Part shown: one piece after another, positions 41,966 to 50,411 of the stretch
How the letters are laid out: the number at the start of each line of letters is the position of its first letter
Numbering within the stretch: the stretch's first letter is position 1
DNA from: CAXMST01 sp963700785
GTDB lineage: Bacteria > Actinomycetota > Thermoleophilia > Solirubrobacterales > 70-9
Reading direction: 5' to 3'
Length of the DNA: 64,000 nucleotides
NCBI GenBank assembly: GCA_963700785.1
Contig: CAVOYZ010000012.1
Span: 69,054-133,053 of the forward strand
Notes under the pieces: model-generated
What the model was told of the DNA's origin: nothing
What the model saw: only the letters and a program-made list of their open reading frames with translations
The model's database searches: none
Program-made: the position numbers and the translations under genes

Positions 41966-43276
41966 ATGTCTATGCCTACTTCTTTCGCCGATCTCGGCGT
42001 ATCAACCCCCGTCGTGGACGCACTTCGCAGCCGCGGCATCACCAACCCGTTCCCCGTCCAACAGATGGTCATCGAGGATGTCCTCGCCGGCACCGATGTG
42101 CTGGTCCAGTCCCCGACCGGCTCGGGCAAGACGTTCGCCTTCGGCCTGCCGATGGTCGAGCGCCTCGACTCCAACGGCCCCCGGCCCGCGGCGCTGGTTC
42201 TCGCCCCGACCAGGGAGCTCGCCTCTCAGATCGTCGACGAGATGGAGTCGATCTGCCGCGCACGGGCGCTGAAGATCGCCGCCGTCTACGGCGGAGTCGG
42301 GATCAATCCGCAGATCAAGGCGGTGCGCAAGGCGCACATCGTCGTCGCCACCCCGGGCCGGCTCGAGGACCTGATCCAGCGCCGCGCGATCGATCTCAGC
42401 CGGATCCGGATCCTCGTCCTCGACGAGGCCGACCGGATGCTCGACATGGGCTTCAAGCCCCCCGTCGACCGGATCGTCTCGCTGCTGCCGCGCAAGCGCC
42501 AGACGCTGTTCTTCTCGGCAACGCTCGAGGGCGCCGCGGGCAAGCTCGCCTCGGCCTACACCTACAAGCCGCGCACTCACACCCAGGCGCCCGAGCACCG
42601 TCGCAAGGCGGACATCAGCCACCGGTTCGCCGCGGTCGGGTCGCAGAGCGCCAAGCTCAGCAGCCTGCTGACCGAGCTCGAGAACACCGAGAGCGGCCGC
42701 ACGCTGGTCTTCGTTCGCACCAAGCGCGGTGCCGACCGGCTCGTCAAGAAGCTCAAGGCCGAGGGGGTGAAGACGATCGCGATGCACGGCGACAAGACCC
42801 AGTCGCAGCGTCAGAAGGCCCTCGCCCGCTTCGAGCGCGGTGAGCTGCAGACGCTGGTCGCGACCGATGTCGCGGCCCGCGGCATCGATGTTGCCGAGAT
42901 CACTCACGTGATCAACTTCGACCTGCCCGAGGACGCCGAGACCTACACCCACCGCGTTGGCCGCACCGGTCGCGCCGGAGCGAGCGGCGAGGCGGTCAGC
43001 TTCGTGCTCGCCGACCAGCGCGGCGAGATGCGCGGCATCGCGAAGACGCTCGGCGTGCTCGACGAATACCACGCGGGCGTTGGTCATGGCGGCGATCAGA
43101 ACGGCGGCGGGGGCGGCGCCCACAGGGGCTCGTCGAAGCCGCGCGGGCGCAAGCCTCAGGGCCGCTCGAACGGCGGCCACCAGGGTCGCAAGCACCGTCC
43201 CGGCGGCGGCTCCCGCAACGGCGGCGGTGGCGGCGGGCGGGTCTACAGCGCCGGCAAGGGCCGCCATCGGCGCTGA
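41966..43276 (+). CDS. DEAD-box ATP-dependent RNA helicase
   Basis: 436 residues. Motifs in order are the Q motif (FPVQQMVIEDVLAGTDVL), I SPTGSGKT, Ia PTRELA, Ib TPGRL, II DEAD, III SAT, IV LVFVRTKRGADRL, V TDVAARGIDV and VI HRVGRTGRAG. The last ~70 residues are a Gly/Arg/His-rich basic tail (GGDQNGGGGG, KPRGRKPQGRSNGG, RKHRPGGG), typical of RhlE/CsdA-like helicases and likely RNA-binding. It unwinds short RNA duplexes in ribosome assembly or mRNA decay. AAGGAG lies 11 nt before the ATG. Confidence 0.95.
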   Translation: MSMPTSFADLGVSTPVVDALRSRGITNPFPVQQMVIEDVLAGTDVLVQSPTGSGKTFAFGLPMVERLDSNGPRPAALVLAPTRELASQIVDEMESICRARALKIAAVYGGVGINPQIKAVRKAHIVVATPGRLEDLIQRRAIDLSRIRILVLDEADRMLDMGFKPPVDRIVSLLPRKRQTLFFSATLEGAAGKLASAYTYKPRTHTQAPEHRRKADISHRFAAVGSQSAKLSSLLTELENTESGRTLVFVRTKRGADRLVKKLKAEGVKTIAMHGDKTQSQRQKALARFERGELQTLVATDVAARGIDVAEITHVINFDLPEDAETYTHRVGRTGRAGASGEAVSFVLADQRGEMRGIAKTLGVLDEYHAGVGHGGDQNGGGGGAHRGSSKPRGRKPQGRSNGGHQGRKHRPGGGSRNGGGGGGRVYSAGKGRHRR

Positions 43277-43310
43277 GCGGCGCGGGCTGCCGCCCGGGAG
43301 CCGCAGCGCA

Positions 43311-43316
43311 TAGGCT
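43311..43316 (+). promoter_or_regulatory. -10 box TAGGCT of the DUF2855 gene
   Basis: TAGGCT ends 6 nt before the ATG at 43323. Confidence 0.55.
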
Positions 43317-43322
43317 GGGGCC

Positions 43323-44411
43323 ATGTCCACGGTCCAGTGCCTCGAGCAGCGGCGCGATGAGCTTGCCCGTACCCGGATCGACTCGCGGCCTGCCAAGGCG
43401 CTGACCGAGGGCGAGGTCCGGCTGCGGGTCGATCGCTTTGCCCTGACCGCCAACAACATCACCTACGGCGTGATCGGCGAGCTGCTCGGCTACTGGAACT
43501 TCTTCCCCGCCGACGAGCAGGGCTGGGGTCGGATTCCGGTGATGGGCTGGGCCGATCTGGTCGAGTCCGCGCATCCGGAGATCGAGGCGGGCGGGCGCTA
43601 CTACGGCTGGTATCCGATGGCGACCGAGTGCACGCTGGCGGCCGCCCCGACCGAGACCGGGCTCCGCGACGAGAGCCCGCACCGCGAGGGCCAGGCGCCC
43701 GTCTATCGCAGCTTCGTGGCGACCGATCGCGATCCGCTCCACGCCGACGGCGCCGACGCCGAGGACCGCCACGCTCTGCTCCGCGGGCTGTTCGCGACCG
43801 CGTTTCTGGCCGACGAGTACTTCGCCGAGCGCGGGTACCTCGGGGCCGGGACGGTCGTCGTGATCTCCGCTTCGAGCAAGACCGCGATCGGCTTCGCCCA
43901 GCGCGCGGCGGCCCGCGGCCTCGACCGCGTCGTCGGCCTGACCTCGGCCGCCAACACCGCATTCGTCGAGTCGCTCGGCTACTACGACAAGGTCCTCGCC
44001 TATGACGAGATCGATCTGATCCCCGACGGGGCGGATGCGGTCTCAGTCGACATGGCCGGCAACGGCCCGGTGCTCGAGCTGGTCCACCGTCGGCTCGGCG
44101 AGCGACTCAAGCACTCGATGGTGATCGGCATGAGCCATCACGACGCGCCGCGGGAGGGCGTCAGCTCCGGGCCCGAGCCCGAGCTGTTCTTCGCACCGGC
44201 GGAGATCAAGAAGCGGACCGAGCAGTGGGGTGCGGAGCGCTACGCGGAGGTCCTCGCTGCGGCCTTGAGCGAGTTCGTCGCGGGCAGCCACCGGTGGCTG
44301 ACGATCGAGCGCTCCGACGGCCCCGAAGCCGCTGCGCAGGCCTACGCCGACGTGTTCGCCGGCAAGGTCCCGCCGAGCGTCGGCCGGATCGTCTCACTGC
44401 ACGGGCGCTGA
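43323..44411 (+). CDS. DUF2855 family protein (MDR/enoyl-reductase-like)
   Basis: 362 residues. The N-terminal part resembles a GroES-like medium-chain reductase fold (EGEVRLRVDRFALTANNITYGVIGELLGYWNFFPA, MGWADLVES), followed by a Rossmann-like half (GAGTVVVISASSKTAIGFAQRAA, VVGLTSAANTAFVESLGYYDKVLAYDEI, SVDMAGNGPVLELV). These are hallmarks of DUF2855, a family related to quinone oxidoreductases but lacking the usual dinucleotide motif. Enzymatic activity is not established. It is cytoplasmic and transcribed alone. Confidence 0.85.
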   Translation: MSTVQCLEQRRDELARTRIDSRPAKALTEGEVRLRVDRFALTANNITYGVIGELLGYWNFFPADEQGWGRIPVMGWADLVESAHPEIEAGGRYYGWYPMATECTLAAAPTETGLRDESPHREGQAPVYRSFVATDRDPLHADGADAEDRHALLRGLFATAFLADEYFAERGYLGAGTVVVISASSKTAIGFAQRAAARGLDRVVGLTSAANTAFVESLGYYDKVLAYDEIDLIPDGADAVSVDMAGNGPVLELVHRRLGERLKHSMVIGMSHHDAPREGVSSGPEPELFFAPAEIKKRTEQWGAERYAEVLAAALSEFVAGSHRWLTIERSDGPEAAAQAYADVFAGKVPPSVGRIVSLHGR

Positions 44412-44436
44412 GCCCGGCCCGACCTGTCCGAGACGT

Positions 44437-45711
44437 TCAGCCGGACGCCCCGGGTGTCTCGGCCACCCCGACCGGGTCACTCGGAGTGGCTGCTGCCCGA
44501 TCAAGGAAGTAGGTTCGCATCGTCCCCTTGCCCTTGACGTCGATCGCGCCGCGGGACCGGAGCCGGAACTCGGCGCCGAGTAGCCCGCTCGCTCTTTCCG
44601 TCAGCTGGATTCGGCCGGCTTCTCCGCTCGACTCCATCCGGCTGGCCGTGTTCACGGTGTCACCCCAGAGGTCGTAGATGAACTTCGAGCGGCCGATCAC
44701 GCCGGCGACCACCGGTCCGCTGTCGATTCCGATCCGCGCCTGCAGCGGGTCGCGGCCGTCCGCCGTGCAGCCGGCGAGCTCCGCCAACATCTCGAGCGCC
44801 ATCCGCGCAACCGCTGATACGTGATCGGGGCGAGCCTCGGGCACGCCGCCGACAACCATGTACTCGTCGCCGATCGTCTTGATCTTCTCGAGCCCGTGCC
44901 GTGAAGCCAGCTCGTCCCAGCTCGTGAACACCCGATCGAGCAGCCTGACGAGCTCCTCGGGAGTCATCGTTTCCGCGAGCCTCGTGAAGTCGACGATGTC
45001 AGCGAACAGCACCGTCGCCTCCGGGTAGGAGTCGGCGATCACGCCCCCCGAACGCTTCAGCCGCCGCGCGACCGACTCGGGAAGGACGTTGAGCAGCAGT
45101 CGCTCCGACCGGGCCTGCTCCGCCTCCCGCGCCCTGACGAAGTACTGAACGATCAGGAAGACCGTGGCCGAGACGGCGAACAGGTTGAGCGCGAAGAAGA
45201 TGACGATCACCGCGGTGGGGATGTCGGGGGCTCCGTCGCTGAGGGCGGGGTCGAGAATCGCCGAGGCGCCGATCAGCGACGCGAAGCCGACGAACCACGG
45301 CAGGGCCTGGCGGGCGCCGATGAAGAAGACGGCTCCGAGGGGAGCGGTCAGCGCCCAGAGAGAGACGACCGAGCTGTTCGCGAATCCCCCCAGGCTCCAC
45401 TGCAGCGCGAACGGCATGACCAGCATCATCGCCAACTCGACGAAGCGGACCGGCCGGTAGATCGGGGTCCGCGAGTTCGCGAACAGCAGCGCGGCGGTGA
45501 CGGCGATGAAGGCGAGCGGGATCGACGCCGGGAGCCAGAGACCGAGCGCGGCGTAGGTCGTAACCCAGATCGGCGCGAGCGCAGCCATCAGGGCCGCGGC
45601 GAGATTGAGGACCCGCTTGCGCAGCCGGACCTCCTCGGAGTCCGACTCCGAGGAGCCGATCTCGGCAAGGCGGTTAAGCAGCAGCGGCAGCCGCTCGCTG
45701 TCGGCGCGCAC
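44437..45711 (-). CDS. membrane-bound class III adenylate cyclase
   Basis: 424 residues from GTG 45711. Five to six membrane helices span residues ~30-195 (VLNLAAALMAALAPIWVTTYAALG, LVMPFALQWSLGG and others). A short signalling helix (FVRAREAEQARSERLLLNVLPESVARRL) follows, then the catalytic domain with ATVLFADIVDFTRL (metal Asp), KIKTIGDEYMVVGG (second Asp; Lys selects adenine) and FIYDLWGDTVNTASRMES (Asp adenine contact, catalytic Asn/Arg). The Lys/Asp pair favours cAMP over cGMP. The stimulus sensed by the membrane part is unknown. It starts 26 nt downstream of the FAD oxidoreductase gene and may be its operon partner. Confidence 0.9.
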   Translation of the reverse strand: MRADSERLPLLLNRLAEIGSSESDSEEVRLRKRVLNLAAALMAALAPIWVTTYAALGLWLPASIPLAFIAVTAALLFANSRTPIYRPVRFVELAMMLVMPFALQWSLGGFANSSVVSLWALTAPLGAVFFIGARQALPWFVGFASLIGASAILDPALSDGAPDIPTAVIVIFFALNLFAVSATVFLIVQYFVRAREAEQARSERLLLNVLPESVARRLKRSGGVIADSYPEATVLFADIVDFTRLAETMTPEELVRLLDRVFTSWDELASRHGLEKIKTIGDEYMVVGGVPEARPDHVSAVARMALEMLAELAGCTADGRDPLQARIGIDSGPVVAGVIGRSKFIYDLWGDTVNTASRMESSGEAGRIQLTERASGLLGAEFRLRSRGAIDVKGKGTMRTYFLDRAAATPSDPVGVAETPGASG

Positions 45712-45737
45712 CTCGCTCTCGGGTGTCAGGCGACGGT

Positions 45738-47120
45738 TCAGTCGGGCGGGATGTTCTGGTTCAGCCGAAACACGTTCTCGGGGTCGTAGCGTCGCTTGAC
45801 CTCAACCAGCCGCGACCAGACGGCCGGCGGGTAGGCATCCTGAACCCGGTCGGCCCCCTCGTCGCTGAGGAAGTTCACGTAGACGCCACCCTGAGCATGT
45901 GGTGTGAGCGCATCGAACAGGCCCCGAACCCAGGCAATCCCGGTCTCGTCCTCGCTCGGATTCGTCCAATGGCCGTGGATGTTGACCACGAACTCCGCGT
46001 CGCGATGGGCGTAGGCCGTCGCGTCGTTCGGAATCCGCGAGACCGCCCCGCCCAGATGGGCGATGAACACCTCGGCGTGGGGGGAGGGCAGATCCCCGAT
46101 CGCGGCCATCGCGGCGTCGATCGCCGGATCGGAGAGCTCCGCGAGGTTGTGCGACTTCCAGTAGTTGCGGTCGCCCTCGGCGTTGAGAGCGTCGAAACCC
46201 TGCTGCCAGTCGGTGTACGGCATCACGCCGATGTGCTTGCCGTAAGGCTCGCCCCACTCGGCGTAGCGCTCGGCGATCAGCGCCTCGCCCTCCGCTGGAT
46301 CACCCAGATAGGCGAAGGCGAGTACCAGGGCCGGCTTGCCGTGGACTTCCTCCGGCAGGAACGGCAGCGGCGGCGCCAGCCGCATCACCACCCAGGCGGA
46401 GAGCTCGTCCGGCGCCTTGGCCGCCATCTCGCGATGGTGCTGGAGGAACGCCCGGGCCGAGTCGATCGGATGGACGATCAGGCCGCAGAGGAAATCCGGG
46501 CCCAAGCGGTGCGTCTCGAACTCGAACGAGGTGACCACCCCGAAGTTTCCGCCGCCGCCGCGGATCGCCCAGAACAGGTCCGGGTGGGAGTCCTCGGAGG
46601 CCGTGACCAGCTCACCGTCGGCGGTGACGACCTCGGCCGAGCGCAGGCTGTCGATCGTCAGCCCCAGCTTGCGGGCGGCCCAACCGAATCCGCCGCCCAG
46701 CGTCAGGCCTGCGACGCCGGTGGTCGAGACGATCCCGCCGGGAACCAGCAATCCGTGCTCGGCGACCGCCGCGTCGAGGTCGGAGAGCAGCGCCCCGGCC
46801 TCGACCCGGGCCACGCCTCGATCGGGATCGACCTCGACGGCGCGCATGTCGGAGAAGTCGATCACCAGGCCCTCGTCGACGACCGCGTTCCCGGCAACGT
46901 TGTGGCCGCCCCCGCGGACGGCGAGCGGCAGGCCCTGTTCGCGGGCGAAGGCGACAGCCACGGCGACGTCGTCGGCGTTCTTCGGCCGCACCACTACCGC
47001 GGGCTCGCGGTCGATCATCGCGTTCCAGATCGTCCGGGCCTCCTCGAAGCCGGCATCACCCGGCACGATCACGTCGCCATCGATCGGCGCTCGCAGGGAC
47101 TCCAGCGTGCTCGTCTCCAT
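45738..47120 (-). CDS. FAD-binding oxidoreductase, berberine-bridge/PCMH type
   Basis: 460 residues. The PCMH FAD domain has VVVRPKNADDVAVAVAFARE, LAVRGGGHNVAGNAV (His likely bound to the FAD 8-methyl), GALLSDLDAAVAEHGL and GGGFGWAARKLGLTIDSL. The substrate domain ends with a BBE motif (RRYDPENVFRLNQNIPP). The second flavin link of bicovalent members needs a Cys at the STTGVAGLT position and is absent, so the flavin is probably monocovalent. It likely oxidises a sugar, alcohol or amine with O2; the substrate is unknown. The ATG at 47120 follows an AGAAGGG sequence. Confidence 0.88.
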   Translation of the reverse strand: METSTLESLRAPIDGDVIVPGDAGFEEARTIWNAMIDREPAVVVRPKNADDVAVAVAFAREQGLPLAVRGGGHNVAGNAVVDEGLVIDFSDMRAVEVDPDRGVARVEAGALLSDLDAAVAEHGLLVPGGIVSTTGVAGLTLGGGFGWAARKLGLTIDSLRSAEVVTADGELVTASEDSHPDLFWAIRGGGGNFGVVTSFEFETHRLGPDFLCGLIVHPIDSARAFLQHHREMAAKAPDELSAWVVMRLAPPLPFLPEEVHGKPALVLAFAYLGDPAEGEALIAERYAEWGEPYGKHIGVMPYTDWQQGFDALNAEGDRNYWKSHNLAELSDPAIDAAMAAIGDLPSPHAEVFIAHLGGAVSRIPNDATAYAHRDAEFVVNIHGHWTNPSEDETGIAWVRGLFDALTPHAQGGVYVNFLSDEGADRVQDAYPPAVWSRLVEVKRRYDPENVFRLNQNIPPD

Positions 47121-47216
47121 GGGCTACCCTTCTCTCTCGCTTGTATCTCCCCGACCGTCGATCCTACGCCGATCGCCTGGTTGCCGCAATTGCGCTGCCG
47201 GCACGTTGGACCATGG

Positions 47217-47244
47217 CTCAAGTCGCTCCGCGGGAGGCCGATAT
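47217..47244 (+). promoter_or_regulatory. sigma-28 (FliA/WhiG)-like promoter P4
   Basis: CTCAAG at 47217-47222 and GCCGATAT at 47237-47244, with exactly 15 nt between TCAA and GCCGATAT. This is the spacing and -10 of the sigma-D/FliA consensus TAAA-N15-GCCGATAA/T. Expected transcription starts near 47250, just before the structured RNA described next. Confidence 0.72.
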
Positions 47245-47249
47245 GAAGC

Positions 47250-47324
47250 CTGCATGGGACCGTTCGAAGCCGTTCGAACCCATGTTTGGCCGGGGGCGCT
47301 TGCGCCCCCGGCCGTCTTCTTCCC
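47250..47324 (+). ncRNA. candidate small structured RNA driven by a sigma-28-like promoter
   Basis: Downstream of promoter P4 lies a compound hairpin: CATGGG (47253-47258) pairs with CCCATG (47279-47284), and TTCGAA (47263-47268) with TTCGAA (47273-47278) around a GCCG loop. It is followed at once by a 12-bp terminator stem (47288-47313) and GTCTTCTTCCC. The predicted transcript is ~70-75 nt. A 30-codon frame from ATG 47242 overlaps the -10 box and is probably not translated from this promoter. Function unknown. Confidence 0.6.
47288..47313 (+). terminator. strong intrinsic terminator
   Basis: GGCCGGGGGCGC (47288-47299) and GCGCCCCCGGCC (47302-47313) form a perfect 12-bp stem with a TT loop, followed by the T-rich GTCTTCTTCC. 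No protein gene ends here: the flanking genes are divergent, so it must end a short transcript. Confidence 0.85.
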
Positions 47325-47398
47325 GGGGCGTTTGACATACTTGCGCCGTTCCGCCCGCTGTCGGTGGGTGCAGCCAGGAGTAGAGGGAGGATGCCGTT

Positions 47399-49876
47399 GT
47401 GAGCCGTCCGTGTATGACCCGTTCGTTCTTCGCCCTGTTCGTCTCGATCGTCTTGCTGGTGGCCTCGGCCGGCGCCGCCTCAGCCGGCTCGAAGCACAAG
47501 GGCCACCACGGGCACAAGGGCCACCACGGGGCCAGGCCAGAGGACACGGCGCGCTACATCCTTCCGCCCGGCAACTACGGCGGCCTGCCGTTCACCGAGA
47601 ACTCGACCGACCAGCTTCCGCTCTACAGCGGCCTGACGCCGCTCCGCGACGACATCACCGATGCCGACATCGAGAAGTTCTTCCTTCCGGAGGACTTCAA
47701 GCCGATCGAGCCCTCGCGCGAGGAACAGACGGGGCGCCCCGGGCTGCGACTGATCTATGACTCCTTCGGCATCCCGCACATCTACGGCGAGACCCGCGCC
47801 GACATGGCGTTCGGAGCGGGATGGGCGACCGCCCGCGATCGTGACCTGCTGCTGACGCTCGGCCGCGGCCCGGCCCGGGCCGCGGTTGCCGACATCCCGA
47901 ACCTGAACGCCTTCTCGCTGGTCACCAGCGGTCAGTCGTTCGTGCCCAGCGCCGAGACCGAGGCGCTGGTTACCGAGCAGCGCCAGCTGCTGATCGACAC
48001 CTACGGCGACAAGGGCCGCGAGATCATCGCCGACGCTCAGGCCTACGCCGACGGCATCAACGCCTTCTGGGCGGCGAACAACATCAACCGCGAGCCGGTC
48101 GGGGTCAACGATGTGATCGCGGTCACCGCGTTCATCGGCTCGATCTTCGGCGCCGGCGGCGGCGGCGAGGCCGCCAACGCGGACCTGCTCGCCAAGCTCC
48201 AGGACTCGCTCGGCGACCGGACGGGCTACCGGGCGTGGGACGACGCGATGCTGAGCGACGACCCGGAGGCTCCGACGACGATCAAGAGGCGCTTCAACTA
48301 CGGCGCCTTCACGGGCGGCCGGGTCAAGGGCTCGGTGGTCGTCGACGGAGATTCGATCGAGAGCATCAACCCGCGGCAGCCGGCGGCGCAGGCCGCCGCG
48401 ACGCCGGAGGGCAAGCAGGCCTCGAACTTCCTCGTCACCGCCCGGAAGCGATCCTCCTCAGGCAACTCGCTGGCGGTGATGGGCCCGCAGCTCGGCTACT
48501 ACTACCCGGAGATCGTTCAGCAGATGGCCCTGCACGGCCCCGGTATCGACGCGCAGGGCGTGGGCGTTCCGGGTCTCTCGATGTACCTGCTGATCGGGCG
48601 TACGGAGGACTACGCGTGGAGCCTGACCTCGGCCAACCACGACGTCCGCGACGTCTATGCCGAACGGCTCTGTGAGCCCGACGGCTCGGACCCGACCAGG
48701 GCCTCGACGCACTACGTGTACAAGGGCGACTGCATCCCGCTCGAGGAGTTCGACGCCGGTCTGCTGAACGGGACGCCGATCAAGTACAACGTCTCGACCC
48801 ACGGACCCGTGTTCGCAACCGCCACGGTCGACGGCGAGCCCTACGCGCTCTCGCGCCGGCGCTCGACCTTCGGCCGCGACGGCCTCAACCTCGGGGCGCT
48901 GAAGGACATGACCGAGGGCAAGGCGAGCTCCCCGAAGCGCTTCTGGCGGTCGGCGAACCAGTTCGGCTTCACCTTCAACTGGGCCTACACGTCGCGCGAC
49001 GAGACGGCCTACTTCACCTCGGGCCTGCTGCCGCGCCGAGCGCGTCACCTCGATCGGCGGCTGCCGACGCTGGGGACCGGCCGCTACGAGTGGAAGGGGT
49101 ACCTGAGCCAGCGGAGGCACCCCCACGACACCAGCGGCCCCGACGGCCTGCTGCTGAACTGGAACAATCAGTCGGCGCCGGGTTTCCTCCACAACGACGC
49201 CAATGGGTTCGGCTCGGTCCATCGGGTCGAGCTGTTCGACCAGTTCCCGAGGCGGGTGCAGCTCACCGACAACGTCGGGATCATGAACCGCGCGGCGACC
49301 GAGGACACCCGCTCCCCGGTTTGGCCGGTGGTCAGTCGCGTGCTCAACGGCGGCCCCGCGCCCCGCGCGATCGACCAGCAGGTCGTCGATCTGCTCGATG
49401 ACTGGGCCAGCCGTGACGCGCCGCGCATGGATGCCGACGACGACAGCGTCTTTGACGAGGCCGGACCGGCGATCATGGATGAGGTCTGGCGACCGCTCGC
49501 CGAGGCCGTGATGAGGCCGCGGTTCGGGGATCTCGTAGGCGACCTGAGCCTCGGCGGCGATGGGCCGTCGTACGTCGACAAGGATCTGCGGACGCTGCTC
49601 GGCAAGAGGGTCCGCGGTCGCTTCCACCTCTCCTACTGCGGAACCGGCTCGCTGAAGCAGTGCCGGGCGTCCCTCTGGGAGGCAGTCGGCGGGGCGGTCG
49701 ATCGGCTGACGACCGAGTTCGGCAACTCCGATCCGACGACCTGGCTGAGGGCGGCACAGCGGACCGGGTTCACGCCCGGGCTGCTGCCGAACACCTTCCC
49801 GAGCACCAATCGCCCGACCTTCCAGCAGGTGCTGGAGCTGGCGCGACGCTCAGGCCATTCGCACCGCCACCGCTAG
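47399..49876 (+). CDS. penicillin acylase family protein (secreted Ntn-hydrolase)
   Basis: 825 residues. The GTG start is set by GAGGGAGG 8 nt upstream; ATG 47414 is an alternative. A signal peptide (TRSFFALFVSIVLLVASAGAASA) and a His/Lys/Gly-rich stretch (KHKGHHGHKGHHG) precede the alpha-chain region (GLRLIYDSFGIPHIYGETRADMAFGAGWATARDRDLLL). The beta-chain nucleophile is probably Ser342 in ASNFL, followed by SGNSLAVMGPQLGYYYPE and MYLLIGRTEDYAWSLTSAN. It should self-cleave and hydrolyse amides outside the cell; acyl-homoserine lactones, beta-lactams or other amides are possible. It is a paralogue of the frameshifted gene at 36528. Confidence 0.9.
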   Translation: MSRPCMTRSFFALFVSIVLLVASAGAASAGSKHKGHHGHKGHHGARPEDTARYILPPGNYGGLPFTENSTDQLPLYSGLTPLRDDITDADIEKFFLPEDFKPIEPSREEQTGRPGLRLIYDSFGIPHIYGETRADMAFGAGWATARDRDLLLTLGRGPARAAVADIPNLNAFSLVTSGQSFVPSAETEALVTEQRQLLIDTYGDKGREIIADAQAYADGINAFWAANNINREPVGVNDVIAVTAFIGSIFGAGGGGEAANADLLAKLQDSLGDRTGYRAWDDAMLSDDPEAPTTIKRRFNYGAFTGGRVKGSVVVDGDSIESINPRQPAAQAAATPEGKQASNFLVTARKRSSSGNSLAVMGPQLGYYYPEIVQQMALHGPGIDAQGVGVPGLSMYLLIGRTEDYAWSLTSANHDVRDVYAERLCEPDGSDPTRASTHYVYKGDCIPLEEFDAGLLNGTPIKYNVSTHGPVFATATVDGEPYALSRRRSTFGRDGLNLGALKDMTEGKASSPKRFWRSANQFGFTFNWAYTSRDETAYFTSGLLPRRARHLDRRLPTLGTGRYEWKGYLSQRRHPHDTSGPDGLLLNWNNQSAPGFLHNDANGFGSVHRVELFDQFPRRVQLTDNVGIMNRAATEDTRSPVWPVVSRVLNGGPAPRAIDQQVVDLLDDWASRDAPRMDADDDSVFDEAGPAIMDEVWRPLAEAVMRPRFGDLVGDLSLGGDGPSYVDKDLRTLLGKRVRGRFHLSYCGTGSLKQCRASLWEAVGGAVDRLTTEFGNSDPTTWLRAAQRTGFTPGLLPNTFPSTNRPTFQQVLELARRSGHSHRHR

Positions 49877-49919
49877 GCCCTCTCGACAGCACGTAAAGGC
49901 GGGCTAATCCGCGCTCTAA

Positions 49920-49936
49920 CGGGGATTTCATCCCCG
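49920..49936 (+). terminator. short hairpin after the acylase gene
   Basis: CGGGGA and TCCCCG pair around a TTTCA-type loop, 44 nt after the stop at 49876. A short stem without a clear T-tract; a weak terminator candidate. Confidence 0.4.
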
Positions 49937-49985
49937 CTCGTCACCTTGCTCCCTCGATGCAAGCAAGCAAACGAAGGAGAAGAAG

Positions 49986-50372
49986 ATGAGGAAGCGCAAG
50001 AGAACGATCTATGCCGGGGCGGCAGCCGCCGCGGCGCTGGCGCTCGGTGGGGCGGGGATCGCCACGGCGAGTAACGGCAACGGCTCGACGGCGAGCGAGC
50101 CGGCCGGCTCGGAATCGCCGGCCGCCGAGGTGGTCAAGGCGCCCGACAGCAACGGCTCCCGTCTCGACGACGGTGCCGATCTGCTCTCGCAGGCCAAGAT
50201 CAGCGAGCAGGACGCGATCGCCACGGCTCAGACGGCGGCCTCGGGCCCGCTGAGCGAGGTTGACCTCGAGGACTATCAGGGTCAGCTCGTGTTCAACGTC
50301 GACGTTGGCTCGCACGACGTCAAGGTCGACGCCGCGAGCGGCGAGGTGCTGGCCGCCCCTGCCGACGAGTAG
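49986..50372 (+). CDS. secreted PepSY-domain protein
   Basis: 128 residues. The start ATG follows GAAGGAGAAGAAG. A signal peptide (RKRKRTIYAGAAAAAALALGGAGIATA) and a Ser/Glu/Pro linker precede a PepSY domain (ISEQDAIATAQTAASGPLSEVDLEDYQGQLVFNVDVGSHDVKVDAASGEVLAA). PepSY domains often inhibit or modulate secreted peptidases or hydrolases. The neighbouring secreted acylase is a possible partner, from context only. Confidence 0.85.
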   Translation: MRKRKRTIYAGAAAAAALALGGAGIATASNGNGSTASEPAGSESPAAEVVKAPDSNGSRLDDGADLLSQAKISEQDAIATAQTAASGPLSEVDLEDYQGQLVFNVDVGSHDVKVDAASGEVLAAPADE

Positions 50373-50380
50373 GTGCCAGG

Positions 50381-50411
50381 GCGGGGCGCGCCGCGGTAAG
50401 GCGCGCCCCGC
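50381..50411 (+). terminator. 12-bp GC hairpin after the PepSY gene
   Basis: GCGGGGCGCGCC (50381-50392) and GGCGCGCCCCGC (50400-50411) pair perfectly around GCGGTAA, 8 nt after the stop. There is no T-tract, like the hairpin after hppA. Confidence 0.7.

Noticed and set aside
45738..47120. Bicovalent flavin attachment in the BBE-type oxidoreductase
   Set aside because: The Cys required for the second link is absent at the STTGVAGLT position; only the His is present.
47242..47335. 30-codon ORF with GGGAGG upstream
   Set aside because: Its ATG overlaps the sigma-28-like -10 box and its body is the hairpin and terminator; more likely a non-coding RNA region than a peptide gene.
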